A stretch of 64,000 nt of DNA from Brevundimonas sp. Root1279. Lineage in GTDB: Bacteria; Pseudomonadota; Alphaproteobacteria; Caulobacterales; Caulobacteraceae. A program made the position numbers and the translations under genes. The DNA lies in assembly GCF_001425945.1 (NCBI RefSeq), contig NZ_LMEB01000006.1, positions 408,518 through 472,517 on the forward strand, in the 5' to 3' direction. This document shows, piece after piece, positions 1 to 11,015 of the stretch. A model generated the notes under the pieces. That model did not search any database. It was not told where the DNA came from and was given only the letters and a program-made list of their open reading frames with translations. How positions within the stretch are numbered: the stretch's first letter is position 1; every line of letters starts with the position of its first letter.

Positions 1-426
1 GTAGTCCGCCGCAAGGCCACGCATCTGGATCTCGTCCTTGCCGAGCCCGCCGTTGATCGTGTCGCTGCCGCCGCGGCCGCGCAGGATGTCGTTGCCGTTC
101 CCGCCGGTGATGATGTTGTCCAGCGCATTGCCGGTCCCGACGAAGGTGCCGGTGCCGCCGACGTACAGCAGGTTCTCGATGTTGGCGCCCATGGTGTACG
201 AGCCGATGCGGGCCTCGACGGTGTCGATGCCTTCGCCGGCCAGCTCGACGCAGGTGTCGAAGGCGTCCAGCACGTAATAAGCCCAGCAGGGTGTCGGTGC
301 CGATGCCGCCGTGCAGGACGTTGTTGGAGGCGTTGCCGATCAGCAGGTCGTTGTAGACCGAGCCGGTCAGGTTCTCGACGCCGGTGAAGGTGTCGGTGGC
401 GCCGTCGCCGTCGTTGGTCGCGCGCA
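1..426 (-). pseudogene. Out-of-frame continuation of the RTX protease
   Basis: Read on the minus strand, this stretch still encodes RTX repeats but not in the frame of the upstream protease. From 545 down to about 286 the codons are shifted one way (GGNGDDNLRG, GVENLTGS, GGIGTDTLLG). From about 279 to the window edge the original frame returns (YYVLDAFDTC, ANIENLLYVGG, GGNGNDILRG). Compared with the equivalent module upstream in the same protein, a segment between TLLG and YVLD is missing here, so a second indel lies near 280-288. The gene runs off the window. It is either a decaying gene or an assembly error in repeats. Confidence 0.75.
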
Positions 427-3400
427 TCAGGTCGAGGCGGGCGGTGACCCCAGCGGCGGCCAGGCTGTAGTCGACGGTGTCGACGCCGGCTCCGCCGTTG
501 AGCACGTCCACGCCGCCACGGCCGCGCAGGTTGTCGTCGCCGTTGCCGCCGGTGATGGTGTTGGCCTGGGCGTTGCCGGTGGCGGCGAAGTTCCCGGTCC
601 CGCCGAAGACGAGGTTCCGCCGGTGATGGTGTTGGCCTGGGCGTTGCCGGTGGCGGCGAAGTTCCCGGTCCCGCCGAAGACGAGGTTCTCGACGTTCAGG
701 GCCAGGACATAGGCGCTGATGCGGGCCTCGATGGTGTCATTGCCTTCGCCCGCGACCTCCACGACCGAGTCGTTGGCGTCCAGCACATAGCGGTCGTCGC
801 CGAGCCCGCCTTGCAGGGTGTTAGACACGCCCGCGCCGCCCCAGATCACATCGGCGCCGGCCAGCCCGAGAAGGGTGTCGGCGCCCAGGCCGCCGCGCAG
901 GATGTTGGCGTTCGCGTCGCCGATCAGGGTGTCGTTGAAGGCCGAGCCGGTCAGGTTTTCGATCGACGAGAAGGTGTCCGTGCCGCCGTCGCCATCGTTG
1001 CTGGAGCTGTTCGAGTTGAGCTGCGCCCGCATGCCGGCCGCGGCGGCGGAATAGTCCGACGTGTCGATGCCTGCGCCGCCGTTCAAAACGTCTACCCCCG
1101 CGCCGCCGGAGAGGATGTCGTCGCCGCCGTCGCCGTTGAGGATGTCGTTTCCGCCCAGGCCGAACAGGCCCTCGGCGGCGGCGGTCCCGGCCACCGTGTC
1201 GCCGGCGGCTGTGCCGACTCGGTTCGCGGCCAGCAGGGCGCCGACGGCAAGCTCGGTCGACCCGAACCGCAGGCGCTCGATCGACGTCAGGGTGTCGATC
1301 CCGTCGGGCCCGGTCACCGTCACCGTTCCGCCCGACACGGTGACAACCGCCGTCCCGTCGGTGAAGACCGCAGTATCAACGCCGTCGCCCCCGTCCAAGG
1401 CGTCAGCGCCGGCGCCGCCGCGGAGCAGGTCGCCGCCCGCCCGGCCGAACAGGGCGTCCGCCCCGGCCCCGCCTTCCAACCGATTGGCTTCGGCATCGCC
1501 GTGGATGGCGTCGGCGAAGGCCGATCCGACAACCGCCTCGATCCCGCTCAGGCTGTCGACCGAGCCGTCCCCATCGTTCGAAGCCGAGTTCGTTGCGAGG
1601 TCGACGGTTACGCCGCCGGCGGCTCCGGCGTAGTCGACGGCATCCGTCCCCTCCCCGCCGATCAAGACGTCCGCGCCGGCGCCGCCGATCAGAACATCGT
1701 CGCCCGCCCCGCCCTGCAGTTCATCATTTCCGGCCAGACCGGACAGGCTGTCGGCGCCGAGTTCGCCGAGCATGATGTCATTCGTCGAGGTGCCGGTCAG
1801 GGTGTCGTTGTTCGGCGTCCCCTGGATCGGGGGCGGGCCCAGGAAGAGGGTCTGGTTCGCGAATTGAATGCGCTCGGCGTTGACGATCGTATCGGTCCAG
1901 ATCCCCCGCGAAACGCGAGTGACGCCGTTGACGGTCGTCACCGTATAATCCGACTGCGGCCCCATGTAGCGCACGATATCGAGGCCTTCCCCGCCGTCGA
2001 TCGTATCCCCGCCGCCCCAGCCGCTGATCGTGTCGTCGCCCGCGCCGCCGCTCAGCAGGTCGCTGCCGTACCCGGCTTCCAGACGGTCGTTTCCGTCTTC
2101 GCCGTAAACCTTGTTGGCGCCCTGGTCGGCATTGATGGCGTCGTCCCCGGCGCCGCCGTGAAGCTCGTCGGCGTTCCAGCCGGCGCCGATGACGTCGTTC
2201 CCGTCCCCGCCGTCGATGAAGACGCCTAACGAGACCGACGGCTGCACGGCATGGCCGGACACCGAGACATGAAGCGAATAGGTCTCGCCCGCCGCCGGCG
2301 GACTGGTCACCATCGACGCGCCTTCGCCACCGCCCCATTCGCCGATCTCGACGTAAATGACGCCGCTCGTGACGGCCGTATAGGTCAGGTTGGCGTCCCA
2401 TCCGCGACTGCCTCGGTCGAGCCGGTAGCCGTCGTCGTTCGAAGCGAGGACCGCGCCCGAGGCGCTCAGCAGGCGCGCGGTGCTGTCGAAGGAGCCGTTG
2501 TCTATGTCGATGACGATCGTCTCGCCCGCCGCGACGGTGACCGCATAATACTCCTTGCCGCCGTGCGTCACGGCGCGAACGGTGGCGCGCGGCCCGATGC
2601 CGTCCACGTCGAGGTCGTTGTCCGTGTCGAAGGACCCGTCCAGCGACAGGGCCGTGCCGATCGCCCCGTTCGTGGTTGTCGCCGCCTTGATGACGTCCGG
2701 GGCGCCCTCGATCGTGCCGCCGTTGCCCCCGCCCAGCCGGTCGTCGCCGCCGAAGCCGTATATTCGATCCGCTCCAGCCTGCCCCCCGGACAGTTCGTTG
2801 GCGTTGTCATCGCCCCTCATGATGTCGGCGTAGTTGCCGCCCTCGATGATCTCGACATTGACGAGCGTGTCTGAGCCGTAGCCGCCGGTCACCGTGCCCG
2901 CCGCCACATCGACCTCGATCCCGCCGACAGCGCCGCCGTAGGTGACCCGGTCGATGCCGGCCCCGCCGTCGATGACGTCGTCCCCTTCGCCGCCGTCGAT
3001 GTAGTCGTCGCCGCCGTCGCCATGGATGAGGTCGTCGCCGGCGCCGCCGATGAGTCTGTCCATCCCGTCGCCGGCGTAGATCTCGTCATCGCCGCGGCCG
3101 CCGCGGAGCTGGTCGACCGTATTCGTGCCGTCCATTCGGTCGTCGGTGATGTCGCCGTCGACGATGAGGCCGTTCGGCATCGTGAAGGCGATCGTCTGGT
3201 CGCTGAAGCGCAGGAACTCGATGTTGCTGATCTCGTCCGAGCCGTCCGGACCGATGACGAAGGCGGTGTTGGCGAGGAAATGGAAGGTGTAGGCGGAACG
3301 CGGTCCCGAGAGCACCAGGGTGTCCACGCCGAGGCCGCCGTCGATCCGGTCGTTGCCAAGGCCGCCGGTGATGACGTTGTTGCCCGAACCGCCGTAAATC

Positions 3401-4410
3401 CTGTCCGCGCCGGAGCCGCCGATGGCGTTCTCGATGATCGCGCCGACGGCGATGCCCACGTTGTTGCCCAGGCCGCCGACACTGGAGAAGGAACCCTGCC
3501 GCAGGTCGATGGTCTGGTCCTGGGCGTACCCGGAGAAGTCGAGGGTATCGACGCCGCCGGCGTCCCAGATTGCGAAGATCACCTGCTCGGAGGCGCTATC
3601 GGCCGAGAACCAGGTGCGATCGGCGTTCGAGTTGAAACCGTAGACCGTGTCGCCGGTGCGGGTGTTCATGTTGGCGCCATAGAGGCGTTGTGCGGCCGCG
3701 ATGTCGTCCATCATCGGCGTCGCTGCGTAGCCGCTGCCTTCCGGCGCGCCTCGCCACTGTGGCGAGAGGTAGCTCATCAGCGTGTAGTGGGCGGCGTCTT
3801 CCTGATATTCGGGGTACCAGACGAAGGTCGCGTCGCCGTTCGGCACGGTGCGGTAGTCGCCCGGGTGATTCAGGCCGATCGCATGGCCGATCTCGTGCGC
3901 CAGGATGTGCGGGCCGGACTGAAGGACGCCCAAGGCCCCATTGGCCGGATTCCCGATATTGACCCAGACGTCGCCCGCCGAAGCGCCGGCCGCCGCATCC
4001 CCGGGCAGATAGGCGAAGGCATCCGCCCCCTCCATGCCCGAGCCGTAGTTGCCGAACAGCATCGAGGCGTTGTTGGAATAGCCCTGCCCGTCATCCACGC
4101 GGACGAAGGTGATGTTGGCGACGTCGGCCCAGGCCGCCAGGGCTCCGAGGGTCGCCGAGATCTGTGCGTCAGTGAAGCGGGTGAAGCCGGTCGTGCCTTC
4201 CGGAGTCGTTCCGGAAGCTCGGAAAGCGAAGGTGACGACCGCCCCCTGACCCATGGCGCCTGACCAACTCAACCCCGTGTCCGTCAGCCGCGCTGCGGCC
4301 TGATCTGAGGTGAATGACGGCAGATGCCCCTCACGACCCGGCCCGCGGTCGTTGGCGTTGGTGTAGAACAACGGCCCGGTCCGGCCGGCGCCGCTCATCT
4401 GAATGGTCAT
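427..4410 (-). CDS. Serralysin-like RTX metalloprotease (M10B), 3' end frameshifted
   Basis: This is a zinc metalloprotease of the serralysin type, expected to leave the cell by a type I secretion system. The catalytic motif HEIGHAIGLNHP is at residues 172-183 and the Met-turn (LMSYLS) follows near 212. After about residue 330 come many glycine/aspartate nonapeptide repeats (GGxGxDxxx) that bind calcium, interrupted near 575-725 by a stretch resembling a bacterial pre-peptidase C-terminal domain. No Sec signal is visible, as expected for type I export. ATG at 4410 follows a GGGGG stretch. The frame is correct to about residue 1265; the last 62 residues are Pro/Ser/Thr-rich nonsense produced by a 71-bp tandem duplication at 546-687. 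The RTX frame then continues out of frame to the window edge. No T1SS genes lie in the window. Confidence 0.85.
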   Translation of the reverse strand: MTIQMSGAGRTGPLFYTNANDRGPGREGHLPSFTSDQAAARLTDTGLSWSGAMGQGAVVTFAFRASGTTPEGTTGFTRFTDAQISATLGALAAWADVANITFVRVDDGQGYSNNASMLFGNYGSGMEGADAFAYLPGDAAAGASAGDVWVNIGNPANGALGVLQSGPHILAHEIGHAIGLNHPGDYRTVPNGDATFVWYPEYQEDAAHYTLMSYLSPQWRGAPEGSGYAATPMMDDIAAAQRLYGANMNTRTGDTVYGFNSNADRTWFSADSASEQVIFAIWDAGGVDTLDFSGYAQDQTIDLRQGSFSSVGGLGNNVGIAVGAIIENAIGGSGADRIYGGSGNNVITGGLGNDRIDGGLGVDTLVLSGPRSAYTFHFLANTAFVIGPDGSDEISNIEFLRFSDQTIAFTMPNGLIVDGDITDDRMDGTNTVDQLRGGRGDDEIYAGDGMDRLIGGAGDDLIHGDGGDDYIDGGEGDDVIDGGAGIDRVTYGGAVGGIEVDVAAGTVTGGYGSDTLVNVEIIEGGNYADIMRGDDNANELSGGQAGADRIYGFGGDDRLGGGNGGTIEGAPDVIKAATTTNGAIGTALSLDGSFDTDNDLDVDGIGPRATVRAVTHGGKEYYAVTVAAGETIVIDIDNGSFDSTARLLSASGAVLASNDDGYRLDRGSRGWDANLTYTAVTSGVIYVEIGEWGGGEGASMVTSPPAAGETYSLHVSVSGHAVQPSVSLGVFIDGGDGNDVIGAGWNADELHGGAGDDAINADQGANKVYGEDGNDRLEAGYGSDLLSGGAGDDTISGWGGGDTIDGGEGLDIVRYMGPQSDYTVTTVNGVTRVSRGIWTDTIVNAERIQFANQTLFLGPPPIQGTPNNDTLTGTSTNDIMLGELGADSLSGLAGNDELQGGAGDDVLIGGAGADVLIGGEGTDAVDYAGAAGGVTVDLATNSASNDGDGSVDSLSGIEAVVGSAFADAIHGDAEANRLEGGAGADALFGRAGGDLLRGGAGADALDGGDGVDTAVFTDGTAVVTVSGGTVTVTGPDGIDTLTSIERLRFGSTELAVGALLAANRVGTAAGDTVAGTAAAEGLFGLGGNDILNGDGGDDILSGGAGVDVLNGGAGIDTSDYSAAAAGMRAQLNSNSSSNDGDGGTDTFSSIENLTGSAFNDTLIGDANANILRGGLGADTLLGLAGADVIWGGAGVSNTLQGGLGDDRYVLDANDSVVEVAGEGNDTIEARISAYVLALNVENLVFGGTGNFAATGNAQANTITGGTSSSAGPGTSPPPATPRPTPSPAATATTTCAAVAAWTCSTAEPASTPSTTAWPPLGSPPAST
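546..687. repeat. 71-bp perfect tandem duplication inside the RTX gene
   Basis: Positions 546-616 and 617-687 are the same 71 bases head to tail. Since 71 is not a multiple of three, the duplication shifts the reading frame of the protease. The duplicated unit encodes the module segment around FGGTGNFAATGNAQANTI. Confidence 0.95.
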
Positions 4411-4526
4411 GTACGCCCCCTACTGTACACCGCCCGTCTACAGGACGAGCCGGCTCGCGCCAAACGTGCGAGGCTGCACACTCGCGGTGGATACGGCTCG
4501 GCGCAAGGCCGCCACGCGCGCTCCCG

Positions 4527-6212
4527 TCAGGCGGGCGCGAACCCGAAGGCGTTCGCCAGCTTCTCCGCCAGTTCCGCCTGCTCGAACGGCTTGAGGATGA
4601 CCCGGTCTTCCGGGGTGGCGGCGAGCGCTTCCGCGTCGGCGTATCCCGTTGCGAAGAGGATGGGCATGCTCGGCCGCCGCCCCTGGATCTCACGGGCCAG
4701 GCTGGCGCCGTTCATGCCGGGCATGGCGAAATCGAGGATGACGGCCTCGATGTCCGCCCGCGAATCCAGCGCCTCCAGGGCCGCGCCGCCGCTGCCCGCC
4801 TCAACCACGGTGTAGCCCAGGTCCGCCAACGATTCCGCCGTCACCTCGCGCACGGCAGCGTCGTCGTCGACCACCAGGATCACCACATGTTCGGCATGGG
4901 CGGGCCGCGGACTGACGACGGGCTCGCTCGTCCGGGCCGGGGGCGTCTCGGCGACGGGCAGGAAGAGCCGGATCGTTGTCCCATGTCCCAGCTCGGTGTC
5001 GATCTTGACGTCGCCCCCGGACTGCTTGGCCAGGCCGAAGACCTGGCTCAGGCCAAGGCCGGACCCCTTGCCCACCTCCTTGGTGGTGAAGAAGGGCTCG
5101 AAGGCCCGAGCGAGAACCTCTTCGGTCATGCCGGAGCCGTTGTCCGCCACCGACACCACGACGAACCTGCCGGCCGGCGGATCGTCGGCGGACTGCGGCG
5201 GCCCGGCTTCCAGATTCTCGGTGCGGATCAGCAGGGTGCCGCCCACCTCCATCGCGTCCCGGGCGTTGATCGCCAGGTTCAGGATGACCAGCTCGATCTG
5301 GGTCGGATCGACCATCGCCGGCCACAGGTCCTCGGCCAGCTCCGGCTCCCGGATCTGGACGCTGCCGCCGATGGTGCTCTGCAGGAGATCCCGCATCCCC
5401 TGCACGGTTTCGTTGAGGTTGATCGCCCGCGGCTCAAGCTTCTGGCGTCGGGAGAAGGCCAGCATCTGCGCTGTGAGCCGGGCGCCGCGCCGGGACGCCT
5501 CGCCCATCATCTGAAGGCGGCGGATCAGGGCGGGATCGCTCACCCGCTTCTGCATCTGTTCGACGTTGCCCAGCACGACGGTGAGCAGGTTGTTGAAGTC
5601 GTGCGCCACCCCTGACGTCAGCTGGCCCACCGCCTCCAGCCGCTGCGCCTGGCGCAGGGCGGTCTCGACCTTCTCCCGCTCGAGGATCTGGTTGGCGAGC
5701 TGGCGATTGGCGGCCTCGAGTTCAGCGGTGCGTTCCTGGACGCGCTTTTCCAGCAGGGCCTCGCCGCGACGGATTTCCTCGATGCGTTCGCGGGCCTCGT
5801 ACTGGCGGCTTCGCGCCCGCAAGGCCGTGTTCACCGCGCTGACCAGGGTCGTCGGATGGAAGGGGCGCTCCAGGAAGCTGACGTTCCCGAGCGTCGCGGA
5901 CAGCCGCTGGGCGACCGGATTGCGCTCGACGCTGCCGCCCCGCTGGGTCAGCAGCAGGAACGGGAAGTCCGACCATGAGGGCTGGTTCTCGACCCAGGCC
6001 GCGAGCGGCGCCAGGTCGCTGCTGCGCAGGGCGTCGTCGACGATGACCGCCAGGCCCGCGCCGCCTTCCATCGCGGCCTGGAGATCCGGCAGATCCCGGC
6101 AGACGAGCGCGGGCACGCCCGCGTCCTCCAGGATCGACGCCGCGATGGTTCCGTCGCGCCCAGACGGCGCGAGAACGAGTGCTCGCTGGGATAGGGAGCC
6201 GCCTGCGATCAT
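4527..6212 (-). CDS. Hybrid sensor histidine kinase with C-terminal receiver
   Basis: A 561-residue soluble signalling protein without membrane segments. Residues about 10-125 look like a receiver-type domain, a coiled coil follows (about 130-190), then a HisKA domain with phosphoacceptor His204 in the GVAHDFNNLL box. The HATPase domain has an N box near 312-320 (NLAINARDA), DNGSGM near 357 and GLGLS near 385. A C-terminal receiver has the acidic pair at 449-450, phosphorylatable Asp494 (ILDFAMPGMNG) and Lys541. The start codon overlaps the stop of the upstream KaiC-like gene (ATGA at 6209-6212), so the two are almost certainly co-translated. The input signal is unknown; the KaiC-like ATPase is the obvious partner. 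Phosphate could pass from His204 to Asp494, and the N-terminal receiver may be regulatory. Confidence 0.88.
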   Translation of the reverse strand: MIAGGSLSQRALVLAPSGRDGTIAASILEDAGVPALVCRDLPDLQAAMEGGAGLAVIVDDALRSSDLAPLAAWVENQPSWSDFPFLLLTQRGGSVERNPVAQRLSATLGNVSFLERPFHPTTLVSAVNTALRARSRQYEARERIEEIRRGEALLEKRVQERTAELEAANRQLANQILEREKVETALRQAQRLEAVGQLTSGVAHDFNNLLTVVLGNVEQMQKRVSDPALIRRLQMMGEASRRGARLTAQMLAFSRRQKLEPRAINLNETVQGMRDLLQSTIGGSVQIREPELAEDLWPAMVDPTQIELVILNLAINARDAMEVGGTLLIRTENLEAGPPQSADDPPAGRFVVVSVADNGSGMTEEVLARAFEPFFTTKEVGKGSGLGLSQVFGLAKQSGGDVKIDTELGHGTTIRLFLPVAETPPARTSEPVVSPRPAHAEHVVILVVDDDAAVREVTAESLADLGYTVVEAGSGGAALEALDSRADIEAVILDFAMPGMNGASLAREIQGRRPSMPILFATGYADAEALAATPEDRVILKPFEQAELAEKLANAFGFAPA

Positions 6213-7711
6213 GCTCCGGGGTCGCCCATGAGGCCGCTGCCCTGGCCGACGAAATTGGGCACGCCGCGCAGGACGCCCTGGAAGCCGGACAGCGGCTCTC
6301 CGAGGGTCAGGCCCTCATCGCCGATGTTGAACTCGCGGATGGTCTTCTCATGCCGCCCCGAGCGCTTCTTGATCACGGAGACGGCGCGCCGGACGTTGCC
6401 CAGGGCCTCGAAATAGCGAAGCAGGATCACCGTGTCCGCCAGATAGGTGACATCGACGGGGGCCTTCATCTCGCCGACCAGACCGTGTTGCGCGACGGTC
6501 AGGAAGGTCGAGGCGCCCTGACGGTTCAGGTACTGCAGCAGCTCGTGGATGTGCAGGATCAGGAACTGTTCCTGCGGCATGGCGGCCTGATAGCCGTTCA
6601 AACTGTCGATGACGACGGTCTGGATCTTCTGCTCGGTCACGCAGCGCCGGACCCGCGCCGCGAACTCGCCAGGCGACAGCTCGGCGGCGTCGATCTGTTC
6701 GATGACCAGATGGCCCGCGTCGCGCAGGCCCTCCAAGTCGATGCCCAGCTTGCCCATGCGGTCGTAGAGCAGGCCCAGCTCCTCGTCGAAGATGAACAGG
6801 GCGGCCCGCTCGCCCCGGTCGATCGCGGCGATGGCGAAATTGATGGCGAAGAGCGACTTGCCGGTTCCCGCCGGCCCCAGGATGAGGCAGCTGGAGCCGC
6901 GCTCGATACCGCCGCCAAGCAGTTCGTCGAGCTCGATCACGCCGCTCGAGACGGCCGTGCGGCTGAAATGGCTGCGGTGTTCGGACGCCACGATGCGGGG
7001 GTAGATCTCGAGCCCGCCGGTCTTGATGGTGAAGTCGTGGTAGCCGCCACGGAATCGCCGGCCGCGGTATTTGATGATGCGCACCCGACGGCGTTCGGCC
7101 CCGTATTCGGGCGCCAGTTCCTGAAGCTGGATCACGCCGTGCGCGACGCTGTGCACCGTCTTGTCGTTGACGTCGGTCGTCAGGTCGTCGAGCAGCAGCA
7201 CCGTGGCCCCGTGCTTGGCGAAATAGTGCTTCAGCGCCAGCACCTGGCGCCGGTAGCGCAGTGAGCTCTGCGCCAGCAGGCGGATCTCGGACAGGCTGTC
7301 GATGACCACGCGCCGGGGCTTCTTGGCCTCCACGGACTCGAAGATCATCCGCGTCGTCTCCCCGAGCTCAAGGTCCGACGAATAGAGCAGGCTCTGCTGC
7401 TGCTGCTCGTCGAGCAGGCTCTCGGGCGGCACCAGTTCGAAGATGTCGACGCCTTCGAGCGACCAGCCATGCGAGGTGGCGGTGCCGCGGAGCTCCTCCT
7501 CGGTCTCCGACAGAGTGATGTACAGTCCCGCCTCGCCGCGCCGCGCGCCTTCGAGCAGGAAGCTCATTGCTGCGGTCGTCTTGCCGGTGCCCGGCGCGCC
7601 CTCCAGCAGATAGACGCGATCGCGGGCCAGCCCGCCCGCCAGGATGTCGTCCAGGCCCTGAATGCCAAATCCAGCCTGTCGGTCGTCGCTTTCCACGTTT
7701 TTGCCAGTCAT
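6209..7711 (-). CDS. KaiC-like two-domain RecA ATPase
   Basis: A 500-residue homologue of the circadian clock ATPase KaiC. It has two RecA-like domains: Walker A GAPGTGKTT at 38-46 and GPAGTGKS at 279-286, Walker B strands RRVVIDSLS (133-141) and VVIDSLNGY (346-354), and acidic catalytic stretches after each P-loop (LSETEEEL, IFDEELG). The C-terminus (KKRSGRHEKTIREF, then GEPL and GVLRGVP) is typical of KaiC-like proteins in non-cyanobacteria. KaiA and KaiB are absent from the window. In other proteobacteria such proteins are associated with stress or light signalling through coupled kinases; that role here is inference. It is the first gene of a two-gene operon with the histidine kinase and has a palindrome just upstream (7723-7743). 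Confidence 0.9.
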   Translation of the reverse strand: MTGKNVESDDRQAGFGIQGLDDILAGGLARDRVYLLEGAPGTGKTTAAMSFLLEGARRGEAGLYITLSETEEELRGTATSHGWSLEGVDIFELVPPESLLDEQQQQSLLYSSDLELGETTRMIFESVEAKKPRRVVIDSLSEIRLLAQSSLRYRRQVLALKHYFAKHGATVLLLDDLTTDVNDKTVHSVAHGVIQLQELAPEYGAERRRVRIIKYRGRRFRGGYHDFTIKTGGLEIYPRIVASEHRSHFSRTAVSSGVIELDELLGGGIERGSSCLILGPAGTGKSLFAINFAIAAIDRGERAALFIFDEELGLLYDRMGKLGIDLEGLRDAGHLVIEQIDAAELSPGEFAARVRRCVTEQKIQTVVIDSLNGYQAAMPQEQFLILHIHELLQYLNRQGASTFLTVAQHGLVGEMKAPVDVTYLADTVILLRYFEALGNVRRAVSVIKKRSGRHEKTIREFNIGDEGLTLGEPLSGFQGVLRGVPNFVGQGSGLMGDPGA

Positions 7712-7722
7712 CGGGTTCTCGT

Positions 7723-7743
7723 CGTTACAGCTCAGCCGTAACG
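7723..7743. promoter_or_regulatory. 21-bp near-perfect palindrome upstream of the KaiC-like gene
   Basis: The arms CGTTACAGCT and AGCCGTAACG surround a single central base and pair with one mismatch. It lies 11 bp before the ATG of the KaiC-like gene, so a bound protein, or an RNA hairpin, would sit over its translation start. It may be an operator; the binding factor is unknown. Confidence 0.45.
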
Positions 7744-7816
7744 CTCGGACCTCGACTTGGTTACGCGGGCTGTGGGTGGCTTCATCGCCGACAGGGCCAG
7801 ATCGCTCCGAAGACCC

Positions 7817-9625
<1,809 letters not shown>

Positions 9626-9857
9626 GGGCCGGGCCGGTAGCACGGCGGAACGGAATTCGCCAATGCGGGCGGCATTTTCCACCGTTGCGAAACCAATTCG
9701 GTGACGCATTACTTCGACGTAAGGCGAGGCTTTCGCGTTTGAGAACGGGTCGAGAACTCGTTATGAGCGCAAGATGTATTGCGACGCGTCCGCAACCGGA
9801 CGCAGCGGCCCGCAGGCTCCTCCCCCGCGGGTCAGGACAGGGGATGACGGCGTGCCG

Positions 9858-11006
9858 ATGACCAAGCGTACCAGCCTGACGGCCGCCACGATCGCACTGG
9901 GACTGGCGTTGGCCGCCTGCGGAGCCGGCGACGGCGACGCCAAGAAGAAGGCCGAAACCAAGGCCGGCGCAGGCGGTTCCAGCGCGAGCAGCCAGACCGT
10001 CACCGTCGCGATCGCCAGCTTGCAGAACCTTCCGCGCACCGTGACCGCCTCGGGCACCGTCTCGGCCTGGGAAGAGGTGCCGGTGGGCGCCGAGACCGGC
10101 GGACTGACCGCCACCGGCGTCTTCGCCGATGAAGGAACCTATGTCCGCCAGGGCCAGACCCTGGTGCAGCTCAACGACGCCCTGTTGAAGGCCCAACTGC
10201 GCCAGCAGCAGGCCTCGGTCCAGTCGGCCCAGGCCAATGCCGCCCGCGACCAGGCCGCGCTCGACCGCGCCGAAGAGCTGAAGGCCCGCGGCTTCCTGAG
10301 CCAGGCCTCGCTGGACACGGCCCTGGCCAACAAGCGCGCCTCGGACGCCAACCTCGCCGCCGCCCAGGCCGCCCTGTCGGAGACGCGCACCCGCGTCGCC
10401 CAGGCGACCATCAAGGCCCCCGTCTCCGGCCTGATCATCAGCCGCAGCGTCACGCGCGGCCAGATCGTCAGCGCCGGGACCGAGCTGTTCCGCATCGTCC
10501 GCGACGGCCGCCTCGAACTCGACGCCCAGGTGCCGGAAACCGAACTGAGCATGGTCCGCGCCGGCCAGCCGGCGACGATCTCGTCCGACCGGGTCGGCGA
10601 GACGACCGGGACGGTTCGGATCGTCACCCCGGAGGTGAACGCCGACAATCGTCTCGGCATCGCCCGCATCTCGCTGAGCGGCAGCGGCGGCTTCCGCCCC
10701 GGCATGTTCGCCCGCGCCCGGATCGAGGTGGGGGCCCAACCGGCCGTCACCGTGCCGACGGCGGCGGTCCTCTACCGTGAGAACCGCGCCGGCGTTTACG
10801 TCATGGGCGCGGACAACCGGGCCCATTTCCAGGCGGTGACCGTGCTGTCGCGCGGCGCCGACCAGACCGCGGTCAGCGGCCTGCAGGCGGGCGCGCGCGT
10901 CGTGGTTGAGGGCGCCGGCTTCCTTGGCGACGGGGATCGTGTGCGGGTGGCTCCGGCCGCCGCTCCGGCTCCCGCGCCCCGCGCCCCGGCCGCAGCCAAG
11001 AAGTAG
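9858..11006 (+). CDS. RND efflux periplasmic adaptor (membrane fusion lipoprotein)
   Basis: A 382-residue membrane fusion protein that links an inner-membrane RND pump to an outer-membrane channel. The N-terminus (MTKRTSL, then LALGLALAAC) is a lipoprotein signal with the lipidated cysteine in LAAC. The middle holds the alpha-helical hairpin (QASVQSAQANAARDQAALDR region) between two lipoyl halves, followed by a beta-barrel and membrane-proximal domain. I prefer the ATG at 9858 because the signal peptide begins there; an in-frame ATG at 9774 is possible. It is 9 bp upstream of the pump gene. No outer-membrane TolC-like gene is present, so a shared channel is probably used. Confidence 0.9.
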   Translation: MTKRTSLTAATIALGLALAACGAGDGDAKKKAETKAGAGGSSASSQTVTVAIASLQNLPRTVTASGTVSAWEEVPVGAETGGLTATGVFADEGTYVRQGQTLVQLNDALLKAQLRQQQASVQSAQANAARDQAALDRAEELKARGFLSQASLDTALANKRASDANLAAAQAALSETRTRVAQATIKAPVSGLIISRSVTRGQIVSAGTELFRIVRDGRLELDAQVPETELSMVRAGQPATISSDRVGETTGTVRIVTPEVNADNRLGIARISLSGSGGFRPGMFARARIEVGAQPAVTVPTAAVLYRENRAGVYVMGADNRAHFQAVTVLSRGADQTAVSGLQAGARVVVEGAGFLGDGDRVRVAPAAAPAPAPRAPAAAKK

Positions 11007-11015
11007 GGTTGGACG

